A stretch of 64,000 nucleotides of DNA from assembly GCA_018806915.1 (NCBI GenBank), contig JAGKQI010000069.1:930001-994000 (forward strand). The letters are read 5' to 3'. A model generated the notes under the pieces. That model was not told the DNA's origin. It saw nothing but the letters and a program-made list of their open reading frames with translations, and did not search any database. A program made the translations under genes and the position numbers. Below are positions 1 through 11,031 of the stretch, in pieces (the first letter of the stretch is position 1; every line of letters starts with the position of its first letter). The stretch comes from Phytophthora colocasiae (Eukaryota; Oomycota; Peronosporomycetes; Peronosporales; Peronosporaceae).

Positions 1-1887
1 CTCAGATTTCAAGCTTGCTCGCCTACTGCACTGCTTCCACGCAACGCGAGGATTCGCTAGTCAAACAGTGCAGCTCTTCCGGTCTCTGGAAACTGATCTT
101 GGGGTGAATTTGACTGGAAATGACGCCACCACTAGTGCAGAGGGTATTCGGCACATCATTTTCGAACCATACCGACTGTATTTCACAGAATACGCGCGTT
201 TCACTAGCGATGCACTCACCGATGCATTGCTGAGACTGGTACCTGCTTTTAACGCGAAAAACAGATCTGAAGAAGCAGAGTTCGAAGAGGAAGGCCAGGA
301 TTCAGGTGATGTTGCACCACTTGAGGATTTTTCTCAACGTCTTGAGGAAGCGTCCGAGGCTGTTTGGGAGCTCATTGACGAGAGTCTACAACAGTGCTAC
401 GAGTTTACGGGTGGCGCTGCATTTCCCGAAGCTGTGGAAGCCATTGGTACGGCTGTGCAGCAGTTTACGTTAGCTTTGAGCTCTACAATTCCAGCCATTC
501 GTAAGTACTGCAAAGCTGAACCTGCTTCTCCTGTGGAAGACGCCACTGGGGGATCTTTGGTGGCTTCCCCTGACTGGAGTCGATTCCACGCGTCGTTAGC
601 TCTACTAAAGGCTTGCGGCGTTCTAGAAGATCAACTCTGTACACTTGACGGTCGGGTTCGCATTCGCATGAGAGAGCAACTTGCCCAGTTTTTAGGTGAG
701 AAGTCAGGATCCTCATCCCCGCGCAGCCGTCGTAAGAAAAGCCACGATGGCACTGGCATATCTCTTGTGGACCTTGTAGATCCGACGAAGCTCGTAGCAG
801 CAGTGTCCAAGTCCTGGCTGCGGAGCGAGGATCCTACTCGTCAATCGCAATTCCATCAGTTCGAGATGGAGCTACTGGATCATTCCGGATCAGCAGGCTT
901 TGATACCCCTGCATCTCGCGTCCCATCCGCAACGGTGAGTTAGTGTCCACTTGTGTGTTTTCTAACTTCGTAACTTGCTCAACAGTGTGAATTATGACTA
1001 TTGCAGCTGCTGGATGAGGCCCAGCGTGCCGTGTGGTCTTGGACGAAGGAAGTACAGCTTCTCACGTATGACACAGTGTCCCTACCTATCACCCGTGGAC
1101 TAGAGACACTTCCCACAAACGAAGGTACGCCAATGCGCTTGCGTTTTACACGTCTAGCTGGGTTCAGTGCTAATGATTCTTTACGATATGATAGAACTGG
1201 CGCAAAGTGCCGGACGAGGCTTTGGGAGATTTACCAACCTTCAGTATGCTTCCACAAGACTATATCACAATGGTAGCTGACCTCCTGCTGTCACTGCTTC
1301 CCCAACTTGAGCCCTTCGCGGAGAGCAGCAGTCTCGAAAGTGCGTTTGTGGCCTCTCGAGGTGCTCAGGAAGTGTGTGTTCAAGGCGAGTGGAATCGTCT
1401 CGGTCAGCTTTTGCATCTCTCACCGGCTGAGCTAGCGACGTGCCAGAAGATTTTTGGATCGGACGGCAAAACTGCATTCACCGAGTCAGCACCGACAGCG
1501 ACGGCGACGGAGTTTGTCGATTTGTGGACTGGAGCAGTGGCAAGTGGGACTCTGGCAGCCTTTTTGCGGACAGTGTGTTCAATCCCATTGTTGTCGGACA
1601 TGGGAGCTCAGCAGTTGGCAGCAGATCTGGGCTATTTCCACAATGTCTTGAGCGCTGTGGGCGGAGAAGGAAGCTTTATCATTGACGACTTGCGCCGTGC
1701 GTTGGAGATGGACGTACAAGCGCATATTCATCACGCTGAAGAGCTGAAAGCCGACCAGGAGGACTCGGAAAAGCAGGCACTAGCCAAGATCAACGACTGC
1801 ATCGCTGCCATGCGTCAACGCGCACTTGAACGCCATCGGCTGTCTACCAGTTCAGGATCAGGTGCGATCTCTTCACAGTTCACGTAG
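1..1887 (+). CDS. COG7: COG7, conserved oligomeric Golgi complex subunit 7 (3' part)
   Basis: C-terminal part of a COG7-like subunit of the COG tethering complex, which acts in retrograde vesicle traffic within the Golgi. The reading frame is open from the window edge, so the 5' end lies outside. Three exons are inferred: up to 934, 1007-1124 and 1208-1887. The introns are 72 and 83 bp, with GTGAGT...TTGCAG and GTACGC...CAAAG boundaries, and splicing keeps one frame. COG7-like stretches include CYEFTGG followed by a helical segment ending in IRKYCK (exon 1) and LPTFSMLPQDYI (exon 3), which matches the C-terminal signature of animal COG7. There is no sign of decay. An acidic linker (EEAEFEEEGQD) lies near the start of the visible part. 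Family assignment rests on recalled motifs, not on a search. Confidence 0.8.
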
Positions 1888-2006
1888 GCGTTCGGAGTTG
1901 CATTGGCAGTGTGAAAAGTCTAAAACAAGCTGCAGCTGACAAAGCAAAATAGCTGAACGAGATTTTTCCTTCCTTCTGTTGCACTTTCCAGTCAAACAAG
2001 TTGGTG

Positions 2007-2500
2007 ATGGCGACGATCTACTTCCACTACCATGAGCTGCTACGACAGAGTGCAGATCAAGCGGTGAGAAATGGCAGGGAGAACCATTCAAACGACGACG
2101 AAGACCAGCAACAACGAGCTGCGATTGGCAAGTTATCGAAGACGGAGAAACTCAAGAGAGCAAAGGAGAACCAAGACGAAGATGGAGCGTTAAAGTCGCC
2201 GTTTAGAATTCATGCTGACACCGAAGCCACGTTGGCAGCGCTTCAGCCAACGTATGAATCGACTCGCCTACCTGCAAACGGCTGGGGCGACAAACCTGGA
2301 AGCTCTAACACGATCTCTCGGGCCAAAGCTGTAGAGATACTTCACGGATTCAGTTTGAAAGATCCTTAATAATCTGCACTTGCGAAAGGTACTCGAGCTT
2401 CAGTCTTCACATTTAGTAGACGCTCACGATCTCTCGTTGCTGGAACCACTACTTAGCGATTTGGAAGAGAAAAAGCGACGTTGGCGTAGTAGCACCTGCC
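2007..2500 (+). pseudogene. Unrecognised gene, frame-broken and cut off by a retroelement
   Basis: I do not recognise this protein. An ATG at 2007 opens 120 codons (start MATIYFHYHELLRQS, then a charged low-complexity stretch) that stop at 2369. A one-base frame change near 2365 gives a second open stretch, about 2367-2500, with a regular leucine-rich helical pattern (KVLELQSSHLVDAHDLS, then LLEPLLSDLEEKKRRW). This suggests one protein with an indel. The coding character fades where the minus-strand gypsy fragment begins, so the 3' end was probably lost or displaced by that insertion. It lies 120 bp downstream of COG7 on the same strand. The indel could be an assembly error. Confidence 0.4.
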
Positions 2501-2504
2501 ACAT

Positions 2505-4277
2505 TTTGTCTAGTGATTTTTCTCGAGTCACTTGTCTGCCACCATTTGTGAATCTGTTAACGGCACATGCCCACCGACTCTGCGTGTTGCGCTCCACGAG
2601 ACCGAATTCTTCTAGTTGAGCTCCATAATCCCTGAGAAACTTTGTCTTGACTTCGTAGTATTGGCGAGGTTTAGTGCGGTGAGGTAGGGAGTCATCCATG
2701 AGAACAACACGCAGTGGTTCCAACTTAGCAGGTGGATCTGAGCCTAACTTAGTCCGCCACAGATCAGCATGTTCACGAACCACCGTGCGCAGGTCCTCCA
2801 TAAACGCCTCCGGAAAACCCGCTTGCTGAGCTTCACCCAACATGATATCGAGACGCTCCATCACTTCATCCGTTCGTGAAATCCCGATGTCCTCGTCAGG
2901 AATGTCGTCAGACGCCTCATCTAGGCCCGATCGGCTTGCGAGCTGCTCAAGCAGTTGGTCCACATTAATTCCCAGAGACTTGAGAGTCTGATCACCCAGC
3001 AGAAACTCGTCCGCATCACCTTCGATCACGAGGCATGACACCTTACTCAGGTGTAAGGGACCAGCGGCAGTGATAAGCTGTACATCAACTTCACACTCTT
3101 CTTGACACTCCAAAATGCGTCCGTCCGCCATCTCGACGCGCATCGGCTGCTCCAGTGTCAACTCTTCAACGCCACAACGCAGGTCTTGCAGCTCACTCAC
3201 AATAGAGCGTGAAATCACGTTGCGGTCTGCACCAGTGTCTGCCCTGAACGGAACCTCGAGTACGCCATTCAGAACGGCCGATTTGTCCCCGCTGTGCACT
3301 AACGTCTTAGCCATCTTGGCTCTGGTACGGTCGTTCTTACGCTCCTGCATCTTCTGAAGCGCTGCAGCCTTTTCGTCCTCTGTAGCGGTTGGGCAATCGA
3401 TTAGCCAGTGTGTGCCTTTGCACACAAGGCACCCGTCTCGTGGCGGCTGCCGGGGTTTCAGTCCATTCTGCGGGGCGGGATTTATCTTCTTTGCATTGTC
3501 CGTCTTCGTTGCTGGCTTCGTGTCGTGGCCGTTTTTCTTGCTGGATTTAGCATCTTTAGATGGTTGCCGTCCTTTGTCAGTACGCTGTAACTCCATTGTT
3601 AACTGGTGGTAGTGTTGTTGCTCACTAGCGCGCTTCACCAAAGTCTCGTATAGAAACAGATCACTCTTCTTTAGCAATGGCTTTGCAATTGCCAGTCGCT
3701 CGATCTCGACCCTCAACATTTCAGGTGCTATGTTGTCCATCAAAATCTTGCACCGAAGCTTCATCCGTTCTCCCACACCCGGTGCGGCTTCGTCGGTAGC
3801 GCCGAGAACACTCTCAAGTCCTTGCTCCTCGACAATTTGCTCGAAAAGGACGAAGTAGTTCATGATCCGGGCCTCGGTGTCATCCTCGCGAAGATCCATC
3901 ACTAGTTTGCTCTTGAAAAGTGCATGGATGTCTGGGATGTGGTCGTTTCTCAGTGATGAACAGCGTCGGGTAATGGCATGGCCGAGGTCTTCATCGGTCA
4001 CATCCGCGGAGTTTCTGCGCAGCACGAATCGTGCGAGGTGTTCCAGAATGCGGGGCTCGATCGAGCTTCGGATAGACATGATGACATTCTCGTAAATCTC
4101 GCCGGTGACAGCACATCGCGCACGGATCTTCTCTTCATATTGCTTTCGCTGCCGGACCCAAGAGATCAGTGAAGCTTGGTCCCACGCGTTGAGACGTGGC
4201 GCTCGAACGAACTCAAACACTGGCTGTGGAACCGTCATTTCCACATCTCCGTCTTGGTCACGGGCAGTGCTGGCCAT
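2505..4277 (-). mobile_element. Truncated Ty3/gypsy retroelement, gag-protease with start of RT
   Basis: One open frame runs on the minus strand from an ATG at 4277. It encodes a gag domain with a zinc knuckle CLVCKGTHWLIDC, then an aspartic protease with the active-site motif RADTGADRNVIS, then a linker, then the very start of reverse transcriptase (LVERNTQSRWACAVN). Homology stops near 2520, so most of RT, RNase H and integrase are missing. I found no LTR on either side. The stretch VSCLVIEGDADEFLLG after the protease matches VSCLVMDGAEDEFLLG in the element at 58.4-64 kb (62.3-62.5 kb), so both belong to one lineage. Gag and protease are intact, unlike the other copy. This is a fragment, not a mobile unit. 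Confidence 0.85.
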
Positions 4278-5102
4278 CTTGACTTGATGACAAGCGTGTA
4301 GTGGGTCGACTTGACTTGATAGGGCGGCCCCTTATTGCGTGGCGTTTGCACTTCTTCTGGTGAGTTCCAGAAAGTATACTTTGTGGTCAACCAGGTAGTT
4401 GTGCTAGCTAAATGGTAAATTGAATTCTGTTGATTAGAAACGCTGTCTGTAACTCGTTATCCTGTTGTCCCCCTCCTAACCAACCGTTCCTGTCGAGTTC
4501 GTCCTCTCCAGTCAGCACGCCCTTGGTCTGCCGATCTGACCTTCGATCCTCTCGAAGGTTGCATTGTCCACTGCCGATCGCGGAAGTCCGATTTGACTGT
4601 CCACAATTGCCAACTACTGGAGCCAATGGTGAAAGGCATTTCGAAGCGTGTTGGAGTGGAAGCTCCTGCTGTTCCCGTCCAACAAGGATTTTGCTAGAAG
4701 ATGGAGAGACGACCAGGACTACCTGTTGCTACTGTGGAGATGTACACACTGCATAGTGCTTCAGGCAACATGGCGGTTGCGCAACGACATTTACTTCGGC
4801 GAAACACAGGCGATGTCGCCAAACGCAGGCCTCATTTCGAAGCCATTGCCATTTCTTGTCTCGGCATGCAACTGATTGGAATACTGATGGTGAAGTGCTT
4901 AACCGAGTACTCAACTTTTACCTACCTACATTGACAACTTCAGTAGGTCATTTTGCAGTGTAGCATCAATAATTGTCTATTGTCGACAACTCTCCTTGGA
5001 ACCACAAGAGTGGAAGGTTTACAACGCGCTTTAAACTCAATCGTATCCTTAAAACGAAGATGTAAAAAACGATGGAGATTGAGTGACTGGCTGTGCATAA
5101 CA
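4278..5102. other. Intergenic stretch with possible LINE 3'-end remnant
   Basis: No intact gene. On the plus strand about 4648-4810 encodes a peptide with LLLLWRCTHCIVLQATW then RLRNDIYFGE. This resembles the tryptophan/cysteine-rich tail after the reverse transcriptase of plant-type L1 LINEs (LW-C-H...W-RN). The likeness is short and rests on pattern only. The remainder shows nothing I can support. Confidence 0.25.
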
Positions 5103-6186
5103 CTACTTGGTTAAACCTACAGTACCATCCCGTGTGATCACTGCGTGCTCCAGCACGAAGGCTACGTCTGAAATATCTAGCATCTTCACCAACGGAGTCA
5201 CGAAGTTAAAGGTCGTTTCTAGACGTGCCACGCGGCACGAATTAGTATCCCATTCAAAGCAGAGGGAGCATGGAATCTGCAGGCGGGATCCAAGAAGTCT
5301 TGATCGAATAAGTACCTTTGTATCACCTTCACCTCCACTGTCTAGTAGATGTGGGAATACATTCCTCAACGTCATTTCTGAAACTGTGACGTTCAGCGTC
5401 GCCATCGCACTAACAAACGTGTTGTTCGCGCGTTCAATCTGCTCAAGTTGGAAGTACAGACTTTGGAAGTTTGAAGAGAAGAGTTCCCACTGCTCCATGA
5501 GCGATCCCACACCGATACGCTCGCCCAAAATGACGTCGTCTGTCATAGAGGAGCGTAGGAAGGCAAGTTGGTGCTTGGCTTCTGAATTCTCAAGATGTTC
5601 GAGGCCTCTCCGGGCTGAGATTCCTTCGTCTTCCGACGTTAGAGGCAAAGCCATCGGGACGCCAAAACGGAATACATGAAAATACTCCACCACCACGTTC
5701 CAGATGTCCTGTTGACCACCATATAACAGGCGGTTGCGTTGGAGCTCAAGCACCGGGATGTCGACTCTCAGCTCCTGGACACTTTCTTCGAGCATCTTGG
5801 CATGATTGAGCTGCTTCTGCCTGTACCGCGCTTGATTCGCGCGGCATTGTTCACGCCGGCGTTCAGTCTTAAGGCGGACACGCGTTGGTTTAACTGGTGG
5901 CTGCTCCGGACTCGGAATAGTCGACTGCACAGGTGGCTGGAGCGCCCGTTGTCACGCTGCTGCCCGCCTTGGTGTTGTAATTAGCCGGCGAGATGAACGC
6001 GGAGGCTGGAGGCGGAATAACACGGGAAGAGCGCTTGATCCCCAACATTGAGGGCTTCGTGAAGTAGTCGTTGTTGTTCCTTGCTCGTTGGAACACGGGC
6101 CGGACGATTTCAGAGCTTAGTGTTGGTCGAGGTGTCATGCCTCGTTGAGCTTGGAAGATGTCGGAAGTCGTCTTACTGTTTTGCAT
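5103..6186 (-). pseudogene. Cys-type bZIP transcription factor 1 (frameshifted)
   Basis: Member of the oomycete bZIP family, nuclear DNA-binding proteins. The N-terminal part starts at an ATG at 6186 and contains TLSSEIVRPVFQR, shared with the neighbour at 8418-9363. The frame changes between about 5950 and 5990. The second part, to the stop at 5103, holds the basic region RREQCRANQARYRQKQ, a leucine zipper, and a conserved C-terminal domain of about 200 residues (WNVVVEYFHVFRFG ... CSLCFEWD). The position of the invariant bZIP asparagine is cysteine (C-x7-R-x9-L). No plausible intron fits: candidate GT-AG spans are only 19-31 nt. It is therefore a single-base indel, either real decay or an assembly error. 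It is a tandem sibling of the next bZIP. Confidence 0.8.
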
Positions 6187-6629
6187 GGAATAACGACGAC
6201 TGACAAACCTAGGCAGTAGGTACAGGCAGCTTTTTGCAGCGCGACGACGAATGGAAAATGAGGGAGTGGGCGTGATCTTGGTGCTGAAAACCCCGCGTAC
6301 ACTGATACGAAGAGCTCATTACAGCGAGTTGACGGGGTTTGAGGAGCCTCACTGTTTACACGTTTTTGATCAGTTGATGACTTTAGCCTTGCTATTCCTA
6401 GTTGATTTGACGGCCGCTCTTAACGCCACCTCATCGTGAAGTTCAGGCTTGTGTAGTACTCAAAATGTATAAAAAGTTCATTCAATACAAGTGAGCGCTT
6501 ATAACAAAGTTATCGGATGAAATTTACGAGTCATTTGTCAAAGCCTCGATGCTGACTGGGGAAACAACATCACGTAATGTATGCACTAGGTACATACAGG
6601 TACAGTTCTCTTGTTCTCGTCCTCCTATG
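6187..6629. other. Intergenic, no gene seen
   Basis: Upstream region of bZIP 1. Only short open frames without recognisable domains. The right end, 6630-6645, is one copy of the 16-bp duplication that flanks the retroposon. Confidence 0.5.
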
Positions 6630-6645
6630 CTAATAGCGGCGAACT

Positions 6646-7935
6646 ATTCAGTCACGTGCGGATGACGGGATCGGGGTCCCGGTACTCGCAACAATTACCC
6701 CAGAGACAACGATTGATGCTATTTCAGCAAATCATCCAAGAGGAAATTGAAGTTCGAATGCTAATCAAAATCAGCAAATCATTCAAGAGCTAAAGTACGC
6801 ACACGGACAACAGTGACTCTGTTTGCTCTGTTTGCTGCACTATTGCGACGGCGATATGGGGCATACTCAAGACAATGGTCTGGGGACTTCCTGCTACAGA
6901 ACCCCCCAAGCAGTAGCTTCCTACCCTATGAGTGAAATCGGATGCCCTCCAATGCGCATTCATGCTACATTATCCCAATACCTATCACTCCGGAGATGTC
7001 TGGTGCATGATGTCCTATTACGATTGTTCTTTGGAGACCTTATTGTTGGGTCACGGCTATATTTCCTGAAAAGACTAAACCCAACGATTCAGGAGAGAGG
7101 ATGATTCCTGACCCACATCGTCTTAATTATGTACCGCCCTCTATTGGGGACTATTGCGGGAGTTAGGTCGCTTCGCTCCTCTTGTTGCGCGGCGTTTGCA
7201 CCGCCAACTTCGGCCTTCGCTCGTGGTGGGCAAGGATCCCGCGCAGATTAGATTGTAAGTTCTTGTTTCGGAACCTACTCCGGCCTACGCGCCGTCCCCT
7301 GACAGACCTCCGCTTCGCTTCGGTTGTCAAGGCGCCTCTCTACAAGTCTGTAAGGCCTCAAAGGGCCTTCTATTTGGGTCACCTAACCGCGCTTTTTGTA
7401 CAGAAGTCAGACTTTGAAAATAGATTTCAGGTTTTGTCACGATTCAGCAGTGCGTTCGAGAGTCGTAAACGCTGGAACACTGTTTCTTCTCGTGCCCAGG
7501 ATTACAAGAAATGTGGCAGTCACTATGGGTGCCATTTTCACAGTCGACTTAAGTTGGCGATTGCTACTTTTCCCGCAGTCACGAGATGTCAATGCGGACT
7601 AACCACACAAACTACTGGAGAGTCCACACAGCAATCGTGTTCCACGGCTACGCTTCAAGATTCACTTCAAGGAGGAAGGAAACAGAAAAATTGAGAATGT
7701 AATAAGTTCGTTTCATCGACATTACCAACATATCTATCTGCATTGTGAGGAACTGGAGCTGAATGGCGATGCAGTGGTTTCAGTTCTTCAGGGAATGGGT
7801 TTCGATCCTCCCAAACCAAGAAACTTACCCGAATCCAGTGACCGAATATGGACTCCCCGTCTGTAAGCTAAGTTGTCATTACATCGCTAGCGAAACGATA
7901 TGTCCACTAAGTAGTTAATCAACTTCTTTTTCTTC
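6646..7935 (+). mobile_element. Non-LTR retroposon, longest copy of a short-element family
   Basis: A 1,290-bp insertion bounded by a perfect 16-bp direct repeat, CTAATAGCGGCGAACT, at 6630-6645 and 7936-7951. The 3' end reads GTAGTTAATCAACTTC followed by a pyrimidine-rich run. The last 250 bp (from about 7685) are about 80% identical by eye to 56251-56502, and the 3' terminus recurs at 11285 and 20259. Target duplications of variable length, a 3' microsatellite tail and 5' truncation of the other copies are hallmarks of target-primed reverse transcription (LINE/SINE type). I see no reverse transcriptase inside, so it is probably non-autonomous. The GC-rich block at 7165-7430 may be a nested repeat. 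Family identity is unknown to me. Confidence 0.65.
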
Positions 7936-7951
7936 CTAATAGCGGCGAACT

Positions 7952-8417
7952 GTATGTATCGCGATTCAAAGCAGCGCTGCATCAACACTCGTAGCCCCTT
8001 TGTACTTTGGATCACGCGGTGTTGACGCTCTCATCAGCTGTCCCGGATCCGAGAAGCTTTGCAATGACGCCCAGGACTGGCATGAAATGTTTGGAAGAGG
8101 TAAGCTCACATGTGCCCAGCAACCGGCAGCGAGGCAATCGGGATACTTGCAACGCGGTTTAGTCGGCTACCTACACCTGAAGACGCGCACAGCTACATCT
8201 TCGCCTACGGAGAGCAAGTCATGGGACTCACATTCGCGGTAGGAGAGCCGCCCAGTTGTAAGGAGAAATATGTCCGGTAAACTGCTTCGAGTGCAGAAGA
8301 CGTAGCTTGCAGTTCGTTGTACACGTGAGCACCTGGTTGTCATGGCACGGCAGTCTGGGTAATCTTTCTAAGTCAACGCTTTACAATTACTATGAATTTA
8401 GTCGTTATGGACAGCAA
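7952..8417. other. Intergenic, short open frames only
   Basis: A plus-strand frame at 8000-8242 begins in sequence that looks coding (MYFGSRGVDALISC, CNDAQDWHEMF) but has no recognised domain. It could be the remains of a gene split by the retroposon, because it lies directly after the right-hand 16-bp duplication. Nothing firmer can be said. Confidence 0.3.
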
Positions 8418-9363
8418 TCACAAGATCAGAGCATTCTTCAGTACAACCGCAACATCTTCCAGATTACCCAGCACTCGCAGCAATGGCGTCATGAAGTTCA
8501 TCGTAGTCTCCAGACGCGACACTCGACAAACCGTGGCATCCCATTCAAAACACAGCGAGCACGGGAACTGGAGACGCTGTCCCAATAGTCTTGAGCCCAA
8601 CGACTGGTCTTCTACAAGCGGGGCCACTTTCTCGAGTGTAGTCTCCGACACCGTCACGTTCAGCGCCGCAGTTACACTCACGAACCGATCGGTTGTTCGT
8701 TCAATCTTGTCCAGTTGAAAGTAGAGACTGCTGGAAAGTGGACGAGAGCAGACGCCACTGGTCCATTAGTGCGTCCACACCCACACGTTCGCCCAAATTG
8801 AGGTCTTCAGTCATGCAAGAGCGCAAGAAAGCGAGCTGGTGCTTCACCTCTGCATTGTCAAAGACCTGGACTGAGTCTGCCGTGTCTTCATCCTGAGAAA
8901 GAGGCACCGGAACCCCAAAGCGAAAGGTATGAAAGTACTCCACGACGACATTCCAGACATCTTGCTGTCCTCCATGCAGAAGACGGTTGCGTTGCAGCTC
9001 GAGGACAGGGATGTCAGAGTGCAGCTTTTGAACTGCATCTTCAATTGCCTTGGCATGATCGAGCTGCTTCTGACGGTACCGAGCCTGGTTGGCTCGACAC
9101 TGGTCGCGTCGTCTCTGAGTCTTCAGTCGGATACGTTTCTGCTTGGGCTGAGGCTCGACTTGCAATGGCGACCGAATGGATTGAGATGCGACGGGCAGTT
9201 GGGGTAAAGGGCCCATGAACGCGCGTGTGCGCTTGGTTGCACGTGTTGAGAACTCGCTGTTTCGCTCGATATCGCGTTGGAAACTTGGTCGGACGATCTC
9301 AGAGCTCAGAGTTGGTTGGAGGGCGTCGGAAATGACGCGTGACTGAATACAGGTAGCTCTCAT
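8418..9363 (-). pseudogene. Cys-type bZIP transcription factor 2 (frameshifted)
   Basis: Close sibling of the bZIP at 5103-6186 and probably a tandem duplicate. It starts at an ATG at 9363. Residues 19-30 (LSSEIVRPSFQR) match the sibling. The basic region RRDQCRANQARYRQKQ has cysteine (residue 89) at the invariant asparagine position, and the zipper starts with Ile instead of Leu. The frame breaks near 8715 within the helix SSTFQQSLLST, where one extra base (or two missing) shifts it. The conserved C-terminal domain then resumes (NVTVSETTLEKV ... CSLCFEWD) to the stop at 8418. Apart from that break it is full length. It may be an intact gene with an assembly error. Confidence 0.8.
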
Positions 9364-9835
9364 CTGTGCTGACTTGGTGTTTGATCGCTTGGGAGTTTCT
9401 GGTGGCGAATTGAAGAATGAGAGTCACGTGCATCGAGAGACTTGATCACTTGCGACACAATGGCCAGCGAGCCTCTTGTCCTTGGGTTACGCGTCTGACT
9501 GGACCCCAGTGTTTACAGTACCGGTACTTGCTGTTGTTGATGCCTCTGGGGTGGAGTTAATCTCAGAGTGATTTGCATATACCACATGATGTTGGCAACG
9601 CACATGGTAGTTATTGCCGTGCGGCTATCATGCTGTGTTGCTTGAAATTCCGCAACAATGATACAGTATAAGGTCGAGCACTGTGCAGTCTAGACAAATC
9701 AGCTTGGAGCTAAAGCTTGCACAACGCGTTAACATTTTTGCAACAAACGACAAAATGTTGGATCTCTCCTGTAGAAAGCCAGCCAAAAATCGTCCATTTC
9801 ATTTTTTTTAGATGCCTTGCGATTGCCAAAATACC
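9364..9835. other. Intergenic between bZIP 2 and RXLR effector
   Basis: No gene seen. It contains the bZIP 2 upstream region (minus strand) and the 3' flank of the effector gene. Confidence 0.5.
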
Positions 9836-10189
9836 TCAGTAGGGTGGGCCACCGTTCTTTGCGATATACTTCCGGTACTTCGCGACAAAATACGCGGTAG
9901 CCTCGAATCCCAGTTTCTGACTCTGCATGAACTCGACCGCGTCATCAACAGACTGCCAGCCTGTGTACCACGACGCAAAAATGTTGTCCCTCGCCGCTTT
10001 GGAATGGTACATTTTCCTCCACATGTCGTCCAGTTTATTGACAATAGAAGAATCAAGTCCACGTTCTTCACTCTCCGTGTTCTTGTGCGATCGCAATAGC
10101 CGACTCTCAACTTCGGTTCCCGTTGCCTGAGCGCTGTGGAAAGACAGGAGGGCGACCGCGGTCATCAATAAAATGTACGCGAAACGCAT
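9836..10189 (-). CDS. RXLR-dEER effector, secreted
   Basis: Small secreted protein of 117 residues, intact from an ATG at 10189. Residues 1-22 form a hydrophobic signal peptide with an AQA cleavage site. R30-L-L-R33 is the RXLR motif, followed 7 residues later by S40-E-E-R43 (dEER). The mature C-terminal part is short and helical with W and Y positions (MWRKMY, SWYTGW, AYFVAKYRKYI) that suggest one WY-type fold. RXLR proteins are exported by oomycetes at haustoria and act inside plant cells; the host target cannot be deduced here. There is no intron, as is usual for the family. A decayed sibling lies about 0.85 kb further along (11032-11454), in the same orientation. The effector sits in the transposon-rich bZIP cluster, typical gene-sparse effector territory. 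Confidence 0.9.
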   Translation of the reverse strand: MRFAYILLMTAVALLSFHSAQATGTEVESRLLRSHKNTESEERGLDSSIVNKLDDMWRKMYHSKAARDNIFASWYTGWQSVDDAVEFMQSQKLGFEATAYFVAKYRKYIAKNGGPPY

Positions 10190-10564
10190 TCTTGGAATGG
10201 AGCTTGGAGTTGGAACGTTGGTACTGGACGGCAGATTGGCGACTAGAGGTAGTCGTTCGATAGTCGCTAGCGGCTGGTCAGGGCTGCGCGTGGAATACGG
10301 TGCTAGGTAGCGTCATCGCTTGCCTCGATATGTTCACGGAACTATTTTCCGTCATCGACAAATTTTAGCAAGTCTGGATCTAAAACTAAATCTAAACAAC
10401 GGCTTGGTTTTACATCTGTCTGATAGGCTTTCCGACGATATTACAGGTTTTAGCTAAAAGCAAGATAGCAGCGAAGCCAACAGGGCTACCATCGTGTCGT
10501 ATGTCGTATCACGACCAATCTGGGCAGCAGCAACAGCGAGAGGCCCGGCAGATTTAAAACAAGT
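10190..10564. other. Effector upstream region, no gene seen
   Basis: AT-richer sequence upstream of the RXLR gene. No open frame of note and no clear initiator motif on the minus strand. Confidence 0.45.
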
Positions 10565-10990
10565 TAATCATCGCACTGTTTCATCCGGTGATAGTGAGTA
10601 GTTTTGGAGCCGATCGTATCTCATCATCACTCTTTTAGAATGGTTTAGCTGAGCACCAGATCCTTTACAGTAGTAGTTCACTAGCTGCAATTGGTCTTCT
10701 GCAAAAAACGCCAATGGAATGGTCAGTGAGGAATCTATCGGAACTCCCAGACTCCTGTGTGATTTCAACAGATTCCCGAGGGGTTCTAACGAGAGTGCAA
10801 ATAGATATGGAGATAATGGGTCTCCTGCTTAACGCCTCAGGTACACCATTTAGCGAAGCACGAGAGACCAACTCCACTTTGCTATTGAATTCTGAAGGTT
10901 TGATTGTGATTGTGAATTGTTTGAACGGGATATTGATCATTTGGATTCGAACTTTTACGCCAAGTGCATAGCTTTGTTTTACGTTGACCA
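10565..10990 (-). mobile_element. LINE (L1-like) reverse transcriptase relic
   Basis: Minus-strand translation across two frames gives GDPLSPYLFALSLEPLGN (near 10770-10830), then FAEDQLQLVNYYCKGSG and AQLNHSK (near 10640-10710). These match the block of L1-type reverse transcriptases that runs from the QGDPLSP motif to the FADD catalytic motif and the SGxxLNxxKS helix. The catalytic FADD has become FAED, and frame changes and stops show it is dead. It abuts the 3' end of the RXLR pseudogene. Confidence 0.6.
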
Positions 10991-11031
10991 GTGGACCACG
11001 AGGGAACAGGAGCCCTCGGTTCCAGTACTTA

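Noticed and set aside
5950..5990. A short intron in bZIP 1
   Set aside because: Candidate spans of 19-31 nt are far below the 57-83 nt seen in this window.
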